Positions 46,281 to 59,387 are shown, numbered from the stretch's first letter. The stretch is 64,000 nucleotides of DNA from Microvelia longipes (GCA_018340805.1 JACMZG010001914.1:28682006-28746005); one strand, 5' to 3'. The notes: generated by a model not told the origin, from the letters alone. Translations and numbers: made by a program.

Positions 46281-46865
46281 GCGATTTATCTTTAGAAATC
46301 TCTCTTAACAATTTGCTATTGCGATTTATATTTAGAAATCTCTCTTAACAATTTGCTATAGCGAACTATCTTTAGAAACCTATCTTAACAATTTGCTATT
46401 TTGATTTATCTTTAAAAATCTCTTATAACAATTTGCTATTGTGAATTATCTTTAAAATCCTTCCATAACAATTTGCTATTGCGAATTATCTTTAGAAATC
46501 TCTCATAACAATTTGCTATTGCGATTTATCTTCAAAAATCTCTTATAACAATTTGCTATTGCGAATTATCTTTAAAATCCTTCCATAACAATTTGCTATT
46601 ATGAATTATCTTTAGAAACCTTCCATAACAATTTGCTATTGCGAATTATATGTAGAAAACTCTCTTAACAATGTACTATTGCGAATTATCTTTAAAACTT
46701 TCTGAACAATTTGATTTTACAAATGAGCTTTATGGAGGGAGCACCGATAACAATTTTCTATTGCGAATTATCTTTAGGAATCTCTCACAACGATTTGCTT
46801 CTTCGAATGATCTTTAGATATCTTTTATAACAAGTTGCTATTACAAATGGTCTTTAGGAATCTAT
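46281..46865. repeat. 40-bp minisatellite, about 15 units
   Basis: The unit is GCGAATTATCTTTAGAAATC then TCTCATAACAATTTGCTATT. Variants recur in an A-B-C order (AGAAATCTCTC / AAAAATCTCTTA / AAAATCCTTCCA), giving a 120-bp higher period in the middle. The last units are decayed. Confidence 0.9.
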
Positions 46866-47392
46866 TTGGTTTTACGTTAGTGCGCCACTAACTCAGTCTG
46901 GGTTCGATTTCAGTCGAACCTTTTAGGATTTTTACACTAGGAAACCTTTACTCAAGTCGTTCTTTGAAAAGAATATTAGGGCAATTGTCCTAAGGTTGTC
47001 TGATAAATAAACCGGGGATTAAGCAAAAGTATCAGTTATAGGTTCTGTACAATATTTATATTCATGTTTTAGCCTTTATGGTTTAAAAGTAGGAAAGCTT
47101 ATTCATACAGTAAGACACATGTTGATTCTAGTTGGAGCTATAGAAACTTTGTAATAAAGACACGAATCATTCTTAGACAAACTGTGTTACTACAAGAGAC
47201 TATATTCTATCTATATCAGATAGCAAATTGGGCATATACGTCGCAAATAATTCATAAATAATATGGTTGGAGACATATACGAGCTTAATTTTTTTACCAA
47301 GTTTAATTTCGATCCAATAAAGCGCTTGAAAGTAATCGTGTCCCATAGAAACGTCTAGGACGCAAAAATCTCGTACATACATACGTATATAT
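46866..47392. other. Spacer
   Basis: The right end (47310-47392) is the block shared with 34.9 kb, ending in a CATACATACGTATATA run. No gene seen. Confidence 0.4.
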
Positions 47393-47600
47393 ACAGGGTG
47401 TTTGGTGATGTATGTAAAAAAATGAATGGGGTGATTCTATGCCCCAAAATCAGGTAGACCCCCTCCAAAATATACCTCCCCCACTCCCCTTCTCAATTTA
47501 ATCTCATAAAATTATTTTTCCTTTGAAAATTCGCTAAAATAGCGCATTGTTGCCACCCTAATGGAACCAAAAGGAAATGAGTTGACAGTTTTTGATATAT
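47393..47600 (+). repeat. Solo transposon end beginning CAGGGTGTTTGG
   Basis: TA followed by CAGGGTGTTTGGTGATGTAT and CTATGCCCCAAAATCAGG looks like a DNA-transposon terminus similar in style to the mariner at 39.5 kb. The GCGCATTGTTGCCACCCTAA near 47550 could be inner sequence. No matching opposite end was found. Confidence 0.35.
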
Positions 47601-48059
47601 TAAGCCTATAAACTGTATAATATTTAATACATTTTTTGGCACCCCTGCCTTACGAAAATCAACTTATATGCTTTGCTCTGTGATGTGTGAATTGATAAGC
47701 CATTTTTATGTATAATAAACAAAATATATGATGCTAAAAGAGAAAATGGGTTGGTTATGTACGTGTTTCGAAGGTGATAATATTAATGTAATAAATTACT
47801 TACTAGGCAAGAAAGTAAAATTTTAGTAACAACCTAAACAGAATTACTTTTAACTATTTAATTTGCTGGTTATTAAACGAACGTAAGTCACTTAAATTAA
47901 TTCCACATGGTTTTGGTTAAATATTTTTGACATACGCTAAAAACTCCCTGCTAGAGGTTTACTTGAGTAATTATTTATTTTTTAATCATTAAAATAAAAG
48001 TTTAATTTGATATTAATAAAACAACAAAGCGAATTAAAGTCAAATAATTAATGAATAGA
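47601..48059. other. AT-rich spacer
   Basis: Nothing recognised. Confidence 0.4.
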
Positions 48060-48410
48060 GTTTTTTATGGCTCGTCTTCTATGACTATAGAGATAGAGTA
48101 TTTTTAGAAATTAGTCGAGTTTTGAAACATCGAAAAATAACCTAACCACCTTCGACTATTAATATAATCAAATTAACAGTAAAAATTGCACAGTAACTTA
48201 ACAATAAAACACAACTTAAATTACAAAGCACAAACAATGCGTGAAAAGCTGACAATTGATTTGTTATAAACCTTAACTCGCCCTTAGAAGAGGTATTAAT
48301 GAGGTTATACAGAGCCCTTAGAGCCTCAAAAATGTTTCAAAAAAGGTTCTCAATGCTAAATGTATTAAGATAGGCTATAGCCCCTATAATATCTTTATGA
48401 CTATGACTTA
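48060..48410. repeat. Diverged member of the 12.9-kb MITE family
   Basis: In reverse orientation it carries counterparts of the family's inner blocks: CATCGAAAAATAACCTAACC, ACCTTAACTCGCCC, CATTAATACC-like and GATAGGCTATAGCCCC. The ends have lost the clear ATATTACTAGAG sequence. Confidence 0.45.
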
Positions 48411-48714
48411 TGATTTTAACCTTCTTGAATGGTTTAAAAATATATAATTGGTGCACGCATAAAATTGTTATGTTTGTATAGAATCAATTTTACTTGATAT
48501 TTTATTCATAAGAATATTTCTTATAATATTTGATGGTATAATAATATTATTATTATAATATTCTTTGGCATTTAATTTTACTATTTAGTTAGCATTGGAT
48601 GGGAAGATGGGTCGTAAGCTTCCAACATCGACTGATGCTAACTGAGCTAGAAAAACGACTTGTCATTTATGACTTGTTTATTGGTCATGAAAGAAATAAA
48701 TAAAGAATTAAGAG

Positions 48715-49165
48715 GTTAATTGTAGTTAATAGAAAATAAACAAAGGTTAGAACGGAATTTGTAGCCAATCAAAGAAGTATTACAACGCAAATTATTGTCA
48801 ATAAAAAATAATGTAGTATTACAACGCAATTTGTTGGCAATCAAAGAATAAACTAAGGATTACAACGCAATTTGTTGTCAATCAAAGAATAAAAAAAAGG
48901 ATTACAACGCAATTTGTTGTCAATCAAAGAACAAACAAAGGATTACAACGCAATTTGTTGTTAATCAAAGAACAAACAAAGGATTACAACGCAATTTGTT
49001 GTCAATAAAAAATAAATTAAGGATATGAACGCAATTTTAAGATTTAAGATAATGAAAAATTACGAAGAAAAACAAAACCATGCATATGGAGTCAATAATG
49101 AATAAATGAAATATTAAAACGCAATTTGAAGTCAAGAATAAAATATTACAATTTTGAAAATAAAA
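48715..49165. repeat. 41-bp minisatellite, about nine units
   Basis: The unit is GGATTACAACGCAATTTGTT then GTCAATCAAAGAACAAACAA then A. The central units (48845-49015) are nearly identical; both edges are decayed. Confidence 0.9.
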
Positions 49166-50034
49166 AAATAAGTACTCAGTGTTATTAAAAGTCAAGAATA
49201 AAGAAAAATAAAGTATTATAAATTCTTTATAAAACGGTTCTCCCTTTTTAAAATATTTCATTATGAGAACAAAATAATCAGGCTGCCACCCCCTCTGAGC
49301 TGGAAGGGGTTAGGGTAAAATAGACAAGGGCCTTGATTAGCCTTCGCTCCCTGGATTGTTTGTTTTCATCATTTCGCCCTGTTTTTCTTGTTTTTATACA
49401 ATTAACTCTTTGCTCCTTATAAAGTATGAAACAAACAATATTACGAGGCTCCTAAAAAATATAATCAAAACAAGTTTAGGATGAAGTTTAATAACTTCAG
49501 TCTTCATAGATTAAATTTTCTTTAAAACCCCTTAAAGTTTCTTATTTAGATATAAAAAGAAGGAAGATTTTTGAAATTAACTTGGTGTTATTATTTTAAA
49601 AAAGTGAACATTTATATTTAAAAATAATTATTTTCTAAGCGTCGAATTAAATTTTGTATATTTTAAAGTACTAATAGTAAAATAGCCTCCTTTAGTGCGA
49701 ATAAATTCTTGACTTAATAATAAGCAATTCAGCGAGAAAAACTGTGTTTGTTGAGTTTCCTATAGTAAAATTAAATAAAATGCCTGTACAGAGACCTATA
49801 GGATATCCCTGTGGAAATCTTAGATTCTATCTAAGATCTAAGATTATATGCTCTCAATGTATGAACTAATTTTATTTATGTTTTATTTTTTAAATAACTA
49901 GTTGTGTAGACTTTCAGTATAACCTAAGCTGCGAGCGCTGGCCCTTTACCGTGTTAAAGTCGTGTTGTTTCTTACGACTTAATGACCTCCTGTACGCAGG
50001 CAGTCTGTAGGAGTAGCAAAGAAGTACAATAGTA
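49166..50034. other. Spacer with two small GC-richer patches
   Basis: 49280-49360 (CTGCCACCCCCTCTGAGCTG ...) and 49920-50020 (GCTGCGAGCGCTGGCCC ...) stand out from A/T-rich surroundings and may be old SINE pieces. Neither shows clear pol III boxes. Confidence 0.35.
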
Positions 50035-50835
50035 TTTTCACTTTTCCTCATTTAAATCGAAAATTATTTTGTTTGCAAAAATCCGGAACCGGGATGTCAC
50101 CCGAATTATTCTTTTCAGGTCTTCTTAAGGTCTCATATGTGGTTTTCACAAAGTTGTTTGTCTGTATGTCTGTGTGTGTCTGTTATCATCGTAGCTCCGA
50201 GCGTAATTATGTTAGAAAGTTGAAACTTGGTACAAAAATCAATCTTTAGATGTAGGTGTGATAATTGCTGAAGCCAACTTTCAGAAGTTTGGATTGATAA
50301 TTGAGCGATACTTGATTATACTCGTTATTGCCCTGAAAGTCAATCTTATGATTTATTGTTCTACCTACAAGGACTAATGATGACCAAGAGACCTATAGTT
50401 AGTCATTTGACCTTTTGATTTTCAGTTTTTTTAACAACTTAAACGGACATAATACAATAGAGTATAATGGGGAGAGGGGGGAAGTACGAACAAGATTTGA
50501 TTTGCAACCAGTACGTACGAACAGTCATTTTGTTCACTTCGGCGTGAGTAATAAATTATATAACTGGCCAAAAATTATTAGTTACAGTTTAAATTTTAAT
50601 TTATGAGATCATAAAAGTTAAGCAGCATCGAGTGAGGTCAGTGCCTGTAGAAATAAAATGAATGTAGGAGTGAACGAAGGACGAGCTAAGCGAGTCCTAA
50701 GATGTGTTTTTGTATAAATTTGATTACTTTAATATCCTGAGGAAGAGCGAAGCGAGTCCAAAGTAATGAGGATAAGCGTAGCGAATCTGATGTGGTGAGA
50801 AAAAGTTCCTTGGTATCCCGTACCCGATTTTCTTA
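50035..50835 (+). mobile_element. Interspersed 5S family, near-complete ends with replaced body
   Basis: The 5' part is classic (CTTTTCCTCATTTAAATCGA, AATCCGGAACCGGGATGTCA, GTGTGTGTCTGTTATCATCG, TTATGTTAGAAAGTTGAAAC). The central body (50270-50600) does not match other copies. The 5S module (50611-50660) and a two-part tail (GAGGAAGAGCGAAGCGAGTC, GATGTGGTGAGAAAAAGTTC, CCCGTACCCGATTTTC) follow. Confidence 0.65.
50611..50660 (+). pseudogene. 5S rRNA-derived module, truncated
   Basis: ATAAAAGTTAAGCAGCATCG, then AGTGAGGTCAGTGCCTG, after which box C is lost. The A-box half is the best preserved of all copies (GTTAAGCAGC is identical to animal 5S). Confidence 0.7.
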
Positions 50836-53800
50836 GTATCCGTATCTGGCTATTTTGGAACTCAATAGTTGATAATTAGCCCTTGAAGCCTATTGAAAAA
50901 CGAAATGGCGTCTAAACTGTTGGTTATCTCAGTGTGAACACCCTGAGGGACCAAAAACCCCCTAAAACGAGAGCATTTATTTATTTACATTCACCTCTAC
51001 CCCTCTTGAGTTTCAAAATACAATATTTAAAGTTAGAACGAGTGCACGTATGACATACAAGAGTAGGCATACAATAAGTGAGAGGTACAATACAATAAAA
51101 ACTTCATTATAATGAAACTTATGTCATGAAATAAAACTAAATGTACAATTGTACCACGTATTATTTTTGGTTTTTATTTATTCATATTATTGTGAAAGAT
51201 TTGTTGCTCTCTTCTTACTTGATAGTTCTCGTATGCTTCTATTTGTAATTAGAGGGTATATATAGGTTCTTAGTCACAATGTTAAGGTTGGACGAGGCCA
51301 GAAAGGAGTGAGTGTTAACCTATAAACAGTTCAATGCCCTGGGTTTTAAACATCCACTTCTATTCCTTCAGCTGATTTTAACATCTAACTCATTTTAACC
51401 TTTTTTATATTTCCACCTGAACCAATAAAGTGTTTTAAACTTATTTATGTCAATAGATAAAATATTTACTCCGTTAAATGTTTAAACAATTATCATTCTA
51501 TTTTTAATTTGTTACCTAAGTTCAATTCGACTACTTAATCAATTAGCTAGCAATATTTTTAGTTTGATGATATATTTAATGTTTTTAACTTATTATCCTT
51601 ACAATACACACTTACAGCACATTTATTATAGTATTTTAAAGCTATATGTCATAAAATAATAAATAAATATCAATAATATTAAACTTATTCTATACTACAA
51701 CATTTCAATAATATGTTAGCTTAACCAAAATGTTTTAATTTGGATTTTATGCTATCGGCTGTTAATTTATTTGTGTAACATATATTTGTTGATATTTGAT
51801 CAATAGTTATACGTATTAATAGTGCTGTAGAATAAATTCTACTTGAAAAAAATAAATAATACATTACAGATTTTAATAGTGATTTTTTTAAAATTTTCAT
51901 AGAATATTGTTTATGTAAAAATATATATTAATTTAGCCACGATTTTATTTTGGCAAATATAAATGAACATATGTAAGATTTTTAAATTTGTATATACCTT
52001 TATATTCTTACAGCTGACTTTCTTCTTTCCTTCTCTACCTCTATCTATGAGATTTTTTCATTCTTTCTTACATCTAGTATATAATCATAAAAAAAGTATG
52101 TATTATTAGTTTATTATATATGTTAATTAATATTATTGCATACATGTATTAAATGTAATATGCAGTCTTAATAATATAAATAAATTAGGTTTGTTTAAGT
52201 GAATAATTATATTTAGCTAATTTTTTTAAGTTGAATATACTAGTTATTTATAAACATTTAATAAAATAAAAATATTTTAATTTATTATAATTATATAGTG
52301 AGTCTTTGTGGATCAGCTGAGCCACTCAAACTACATATCCCAGTTAATTTTATTCAATACAAAGTTAAAATAATTATCTAAAGACTTTATATGTCACCCA
52401 ATGTACATCTACATCTTGTAACTTCATTAAATAAAATAATCATAAAATAATTTAAAGTACGATTTTACTTTTATGTCACGATACATTTTTTATAATCTTG
52501 TTTTTAAATTATTTTATTTGTTTATTATTTATATTTGTAACAGCTGTTTTTACTTCAGTCTTTATCATGTCTTGTCAGCTGATTCCCTTTCATTCCTGTT
52601 CCTACGAAAAACCTTCCATATGACTTTTTTATTCCATCTCAAACTTAAGGTTTTTATAATCTTTTAAACTTCATTTGTTTCTCTTAGGCATTTTCATTTG
52701 AATATCTTGCTTTCTTTCTACCAGAATTGACATATATTGTAATTGGTAAACAAGTTACCCATATTAATTATCCACGTTTCAGGCTTAGAGAAAATGAATA
52801 TTTTCGTTAGAATGTTCTCTTTTAAATTATTTATTTTATTATTTTTATTATTATTATTATTATTATTAATTTATGCTTTTTTAATTTCAGTTTGTAGTTT
52901 CAGTTACTTTTAATAGCTTTATGTATTATGACCATTCATGATATTATCGTTTATATTTCAGGATTTGCATTTATATCAAATTTGCATTATAATTTATTTA
53001 ATGTCTTCAAATTTTCTTTATTTTATACACGATGTCAATTTTATTACTCGTCTTGTAGTCGAAGGACTGACTTCCAATTCACGTGTATTTTAAAGGGCAA
53101 GTTATAAAATGCAATATAATTTTAAATATATATCATATTGTAATGATTAATAATCTCAGTGTGTATACTTTACTTTATATTAAATTTATTATCTATTTTT
53201 ATTTGTATCTATTTTATATTATATCTATCTTTATCTATTATCGTTATATTAATCAATTATCTATCTAATAATCTATATTTGCTTTGAATTAATCTAAATC
53301 TAATTCTACATTTTGAAAATTTTCATCAGTAAATTTAATGCATATTCATCAGCAATCATCTATAAGCTAGTTAGTGTAGCAAAATTGGCAGGAAGGTTTA
53401 GGAGGGGAATCAATACCTTTTCTGGTTTCAAATTTATTTATAAGCATAATTTTCAGATCCCAGATGGAGGTGTTAATATATGTTAACGACCCAAAAATTT
53501 CATTGTTTGACAAAAATTTAGTCAACACATTAATTAAAGTGTAGTTCAACATTATGTCATTGATGTTGGTAATAAAAAATTGAAAAAAGTTTATAGCAAT
53601 AAAAATTACCATGAAGTGTTAAGCCATAGATATATTGATTTTGTACTTAATATTGTGTTAAATGTTTCATTTACCATCCTTAAGTAATTAATGTCAATAA
53701 AAAGTAATTAACGCTTAACGATTTTAAGCGTCCTAGGATAGAGTTAGCAAGACGTGTAAATGAAAAAACCAACATCCCAAAATTAACATTTTGATATACA

Positions 53801-55563
53801 TCAATATCTAATGGTACATATGACCGTTTTAACACTCTAAGCATCCAAGCAACCTCATAAGCGTAATTTTCATAATGAAAATTCGCTAAAATAAAACATA
53901 TAAACATCATTGTGGAAAATCCATATTTTTTAAACTTAACTCATCATGTAAATTTAAGGAAATGACAATCTTTAAGTGCAGTTACATTATTTATATATAG
54001 CAGTTCCTCATCTGAAGCAAACAGAACTATTTGTTAATATTAAAAAAAATTGTTTTTGTTGGAAATCATTCTTTATTTATATCATGCTTAAACTTATATT
54101 TTATTAACTATCCTGTATTATTTATTTTAATACCACATTAACCTTATAAGATCAATAAAACTTTGCTGTCGTAAAATAATTTTTATTGTTACTTCTTATT
54201 ATTTATTTAATCTTTTATGTAAATATGATCTATGTTTCTACTTGTTACGAAAATATTATTTATATATCATGTTTTTTCTTTTCAACTTAATATTACTGCT
54301 GTTTTAAACATTCACATTACTTAGTTTTAATTATGTATTATTTTTTTTTATTATGTACAACATTTTTTCCTCCTTTTTTTATATATCTTTAATATTTGTT
54401 GTTTTCTTAGTTTATAATTACTGTAATTCTTTTAATACTTTTATTTAACTTTAATGCTATTTTCATTTGATATTCACAAGATTTATATTACTTTGCATTT
54501 TTAATAAATATAAAAAAGCTTATACTACTATATTTAATGATTTCCCAAACTATTTACATAGTTTAAACATTTTACACATATTTTATTTTATTTTTTTAAA
54601 CTAAATACTTCATATATTGCTTTTTATAATATTTTTTATTACTATTTTTGTTGATTATTTATGATAATTGTTTAATGTTCCTGATCTTTTAATTAGTTTA
54701 TTCCTCTTATTTACACTCATTTTATTATATTATTCCTTAATTTTTCTCTAGACTTTTATTTATTTGTTTTATTTTTTACTACCCTAAATTAAATTTTTAC
54801 CGCAATAATATAAATTACATACTTTATTTACAATTATTATATTTTACTTTAAATATTCCAATTTGATAATAATATATTTCTAATATTATCTTATTGTACC
54901 ATAATATTTCTTTAACATGTTTATACAATATGAACTTAATATAATTTATTATATGTTTAGTATATTATTTACTTATAATTTAGGTATTTACGTATGGAGT
55001 TGGTTAATATTTAAATAATAAGTTTTGATTCTTTAACTATAAGGTTAATATATAAAAAGATTAACCTTAAAGACCTGAATTCAACAAAAAATATACTTTA
55101 TTTTGTATAATAGCCCGATATTTACTAAAATGTGAATAATGCCTAGAGGTTTTTTTTTCATTCTTTTTGTTGATAAAAAAGCTACAACAATACCTAGTAA
55201 TTTCCTAGGCTAGTCGTAAAAATGTCAAACCTATTTCGAAATAAAATCAGTATTAGGACCCCCTCCTCCTCCCTTAGCTATAATAATACAATTTTGCCTT
55301 TTCTATTTTTATTACCTTTAGCCTTTAACTTATTAGGTCTGATTGGATAAAAAATGGTTTCCTAAATTTGTGGTTTGGAAGCTTCCAGGCTGTAGTTTGT
55401 GACCGAGACCAATTATTTTATATTGAGGGTTATATTCTACACAGCAATACTTAAGGTTGAATGACACTTATTTATGCGATTTTAATGTATCTACAAGTCT
55501 CACTCAGTGGGTATTTTCTGCCCCAACGGTTTTTGTGTTACTTTTGTAATTTTGCCCTATTGG
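50836..55563. other. Long AT-rich, T-skewed stretch without recognised genes
   Basis: About 4.7 kb with no mobile element I can name. The plus strand is visibly T-rich between about 52.4 and 55.0 kb. Open frames here (52473-52667, 53083-53268, 53367-53612 minus, 53680-53910 minus) are hydrophobic or low in complexity. The last shares the TTCATAATGAAAATTCGCTA block with 19.1 kb. An (ATT)n run is at 52845-52868. An untranslated region or intron of a host gene cannot be excluded. Confidence 0.4.
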
Positions 55564-55616
55564 TTGTTTATATATTATATATATATATATAAATATATAT
55601 ATATATATTATATATA

Positions 55617-55663
<47 letters not shown>
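55564..55663. repeat. (TA)n microsatellite hosting the 3.2-kb transposon
   Basis: TA alternation runs to the left end of the transposon and resumes beyond its right end (58871-58890), so the element inserted into a TA tract. Confidence 0.92.
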
Positions 55664-55668
<5 letters not shown>

Positions 55669-58600
55669 GGCCCTTAAAAATGAACTTTTTAATTTTCTTT
55701 GCTCCCAACCCCTAATTTTGTTCGAATACATGAAAAAAAATTCCATAAAAAATTTTAGCCCGATTGGAGGTGATTAACAGGTGCCGCCGGGCCTTTGAAG
55801 TTTTACAGGTGTCAAAATTCGTCAAAATTGTGATTTTCGTGACAAATTTTTTTCTGTTATTTTTACATTATTTTATAAGTAAAAACAATGCTTAATCCAC
55901 TAGTTAGACACTATGAACTTATCATTATGACCTGAAATCATCTTAGTTTGTACTTAATCTGACATTTAATGGTGGACATATATAATTTTTTTGAAAAATA
56001 TTTTAAAAAACATTTTTTTTTTCTCTACACTGCGAAGTATAACTCATATAATATGTTTTTTGTTATCAATTCATTGGCATATTATGTTCTTGTATACTGT
56101 TTTCTATTAATTTAGGACCAATAATTGGTTATTTATACCAAAATTAGCAGATCTAATGTGAAACATACAAACACTGTCATCCTATCTCGCAGTGTGAAGC
56201 TAAGTAATGAGTATAATAGTCCAATTCAGTTTCAAGAATTTTTATTTTTTTTTGGTTTAAATATATATTTTTTTTAACAAGCCATTATTGTGACATTTGA
56301 AACTTTGTGTGTTACCCCCCCCCCCTCCCCACCCTTTGCTTGACCTTTCCCCTCTCCCTATTATGAAATATAAAATTTATACAATTTTCACAAAAAATGA
56401 ATAGAATAAAGAAAGGCAAGATAGGTTATTACTTTGAATAGAGTTATTAGTAATTGACACAAACTTGTTTACCAAAATACTTTCAGGTAAAATAAACCTA
56501 GTGTCCACTTAAGGATTAAAGATGAGTTAAGGAAAATACCATGCAAGATGGAAGTGATTTAAGCAGGGGTACTATGAATGAATCATTTTAATCCCTTTGA
56601 CTTACTTAAAAATAGTTCCAGTCTTAGATCAAACAACAAACTGTTACCATGAAATATTGTAATTTCTTTTTTAAATCAAGTGCTTGGTTTAAGTTGTTTG
56701 TTTAAGTTATAAAATGACAAGTGAAAGAGTTCTTCGTTCTAACCATTGTTGTTGTCTTCAGAAAAATTCTTCTAAAACGACTGAGTTTGCTATCAGTAGT
56801 TGTTTTGCTTTTACAGACAGGCTGGATGATTTATTTGATATTGCCCATAGTGACGCCGAAAATCAAATAAAAATCCAGGAGGACATAGAGTTTTTGCGGA
56901 TGCAAAGAATGAAGGGGCGACCTGGTGTTATGCTGGGATTTGACAATATTTACACAGGGCAGAATAGAGAACAGCAGAGCGGAAGGAGGAAGAGGTCCGT
57001 TGAAGAACTCGATGCTTGGAGGATATTGATCGATCTAGTTTGTTTGCGGAATTGCTACCAAGCACCAGAAGCAGTAGTAGCACAGAAAATAGTGAGGGCG
57101 TTTCAGATGAGCTTGTTTCTGATGCAATTTTTCCTTCGTCGTTGGGTTTTTTGAGGAACTGTTGATTTTTTTAATGATCGCCTAGCACCAACGTTAGATA
57201 GGTGCAAAGTTAGGGACAGAGATGCTGTTCATGTATTAGTTACCACAGCAGAAGCGTTAGGCCATGATGCAAAGGACTTGATAATTAACAGAAAGTCAAT
57301 AAGCTGTAAACGATCCCAGTTAAGGATTCTTAGATACAAGGAAATGTTAAAAACCTTCAGTATTGATAGAAATCAGTGTGCTGTTGTGCATTGGGATGGG
57401 AAGCTTCATCCTAATATTACAAAAGACAATAAGATAGAGAGGTTGGCAGTTCTTATTTCATATGGCGTAAAATACAAGTTGATAGGAGTTTCCGAGCATA
57501 CCACAAGCGATTCAGTCCAAGCGAATTCAGTCCAATCGAAATATTAAGAGCCTCTTAGAAAAGGATTTTCTATACCTGCCTTGTAGGCACCACATATTTG
57601 AAATGGTGTTAAAGGGTGTATTCAATGAATTGGTGGGACCGACTTTTGGGCCAGATGTTCCACTGTTTTCTAGGTTCAGAAACTCATGGGGTCAGATAGA
57701 CCCAAAAAAATAGTCTTCTGGTATTGAAGGAGAATGTCCTAAAAGTTTAAGAAGAGATATGCTCGACTTCTTCGTAAAAAGTTTAAAAGAAAAACAATTA
57801 AGAGAAGATTACAGGGAGCTAATGGAGCTAGCAGTGATTTTTCTAGGATAGACCCCGCCTCGTGGAGTGTCATTTAGAAAGCCAGGTGCTATTAGCCATA
57901 CAAGATGGAAGTCGAAGGCGATCTATTCTTTAAAATTTTATTTATTTAGAAGTGAGTTCAAGTTGTCTACCAAAGAAAAATCTTCGATGAGAGAATTTAA
58001 CATTTTTCTTATTAAGAGCGTGGTATGGTGACACAAGTGCGAGTAAGGCCCCAATGTCTGACTTGCACTTTATTCAATCATTAGTCAATAACGAGGCTAT
58101 AGATTTAAAACTTTGCAACGCTGTACTAAAAAAAAAATATTAACCATTTGTTAAAGGTTAATAAATTTGGTAAGGGAAGGGGGGGGGGGGGATCAAGCAA
58201 AGAGGGGTAAACACACAAAGTTTCAAATGTCACAATAATGGCTTGTTTGAAAATATATTTTAAACCAAAAAAAAAAAATAAAAATTCTTGAAACTGAATT
58301 GGACTATTATACTCATTACTTAGCTTTCACCTACTGCGAGATAGGATGACAGTGTTTTGTATGTTTCACATTAGATCTGCTAATTTTGGTATAAATAACC
58401 AATTATTGGTCTTAAATTATAGAAAACAGTATACAAGAACATAATATGCCAATGAATTGATAACAAAAAAACATATTATATAAGTTATACTTCGCAGTGT
58501 AGAGAAAAAAAAATGTTTTTTAAAAATTTTTTCAGAAAAATTATATATGTCCACCATTAAATGTCAGATTAAGTACAAACTAAGATGATTTCAGGTCATA

Positions 58601-58870
58601 ATGATAAGTTCATAGTGAACTAGTGGATTAAGCATTGTTTTTACTTATAAAAATAATGTAAAAATAACAGAAAAAATTTGTCACGAAATCACAATTTTGA
58701 CGAATTTTTGACACCTGTAAAACTTCAAAGGCCCGGCGGCACCTGTTAATCACCTCCAATCGGGCTAAAATTTTTATGGATTTTTTTTTCATGTATTCGA
58801 ACAAAATTAGGGGTTGGGAGCACAACATTTCTAACATTTTTTTTTCGCCCCTATAGCTAAGGGCCACCCT
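55664..58870 (+). mobile_element. DNA transposon, 3.2 kb, long inverted arms, decayed transposase
   Basis: Ends AGGGTGGCCCTTA and TAAGGGCCACCCT with arms of about 680-700 bp (55664-56345 and 58170-58870). They share GTGCCGCCGGGCCTTTGAAG, ATGTCAGATTAAGT-type and CCATTATTGTGACATTTGAA blocks in mirror order. The arms are nearly identical, differing by small indels, C/G-run length and a short divergent stretch near the outer ends. The target duplication cannot be resolved inside (TA)n; TA fits if the arms begin GGGTGGCCC. The transposase between the arms is broken. Confidence 0.8.
56714..58160 (+). pseudogene. RNase-H-fold transposase-like protein, frameshifted and missing a catalytic block
   Basis: The N-terminal frame (56714-57020) contains TDRLDDLFDIAHSDAENQIK, then EDIEFLRMQRMKGRPGVMLG. 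After shifts, the next part has RDRDAVHVLVTTAEALGHDA and INRKSI, then HWDGKLHPNI with the probable first catalytic Asp at 57395-57397. The third part has CRHHIFEMVLKGVFNELVGP, TFGPDVPLF and, later, PPRGVSFRKPGAISHTRWKS followed by KAIYSLKFYLFRS. These blocks match, in order, a family I know from aphid and Hydra genomes as uncharacterised transposon proteins. The segment that normally carries the second Asp (an FDTTxxNTG-like motif before CRHH) is missing between about 57500 and 57560. Stops occur at 57545, 57711 and 57850. It cannot be active. The superfamily is uncertain; the C-x-HH motif recalls hAT/Kolobok-type enzymes. Confidence 0.7.
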
Positions 58871-59387
58871 AATATATATATATATATTATCATGTGTGTC
58901 ATGTTATGTATAATTTCATAAAAATTTTCCGATTCTCTGTTATTCCTTTTTAATTGCTTATCTTACCTTTGCACTATTAACAATTAACATCATCTTTTTA
59001 CATTTTTTTCCTCTCACCTGTATTCCATTATTCTTAATGCTAACTTGTACACATCAATATGTACAAATTTATGTAATGGGTCATAAGTCTATAAAATGTA
59101 TGGTATGTATTTAATTAATTGAAAATACTCTTCAGGTAGATTTATTTTTTATAATTTTGTTTTATGTTAATAAAATTATTGTATTCTAGTTGTTATTAAA
59201 TAATTATTTATTCTTAATTATATATTTTACTAATGTTTAGTAAATAATTATTTAATATCTTTTAACTAAAATTTTATAGTTACCTATCGGTGGCAACACT
59301 AATAGGTAATATTAATAATTAAATCCCTTGTGTTATTCTAATAACACAATTAGACATTCTGCAGTATAAATGTGAAAAATTGTAAAA
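58871..59387. other. Remainder of (TA)n, then AT-rich spacer
   Basis: TA alternation to 58890, then nothing recognised. Confidence 0.45.
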
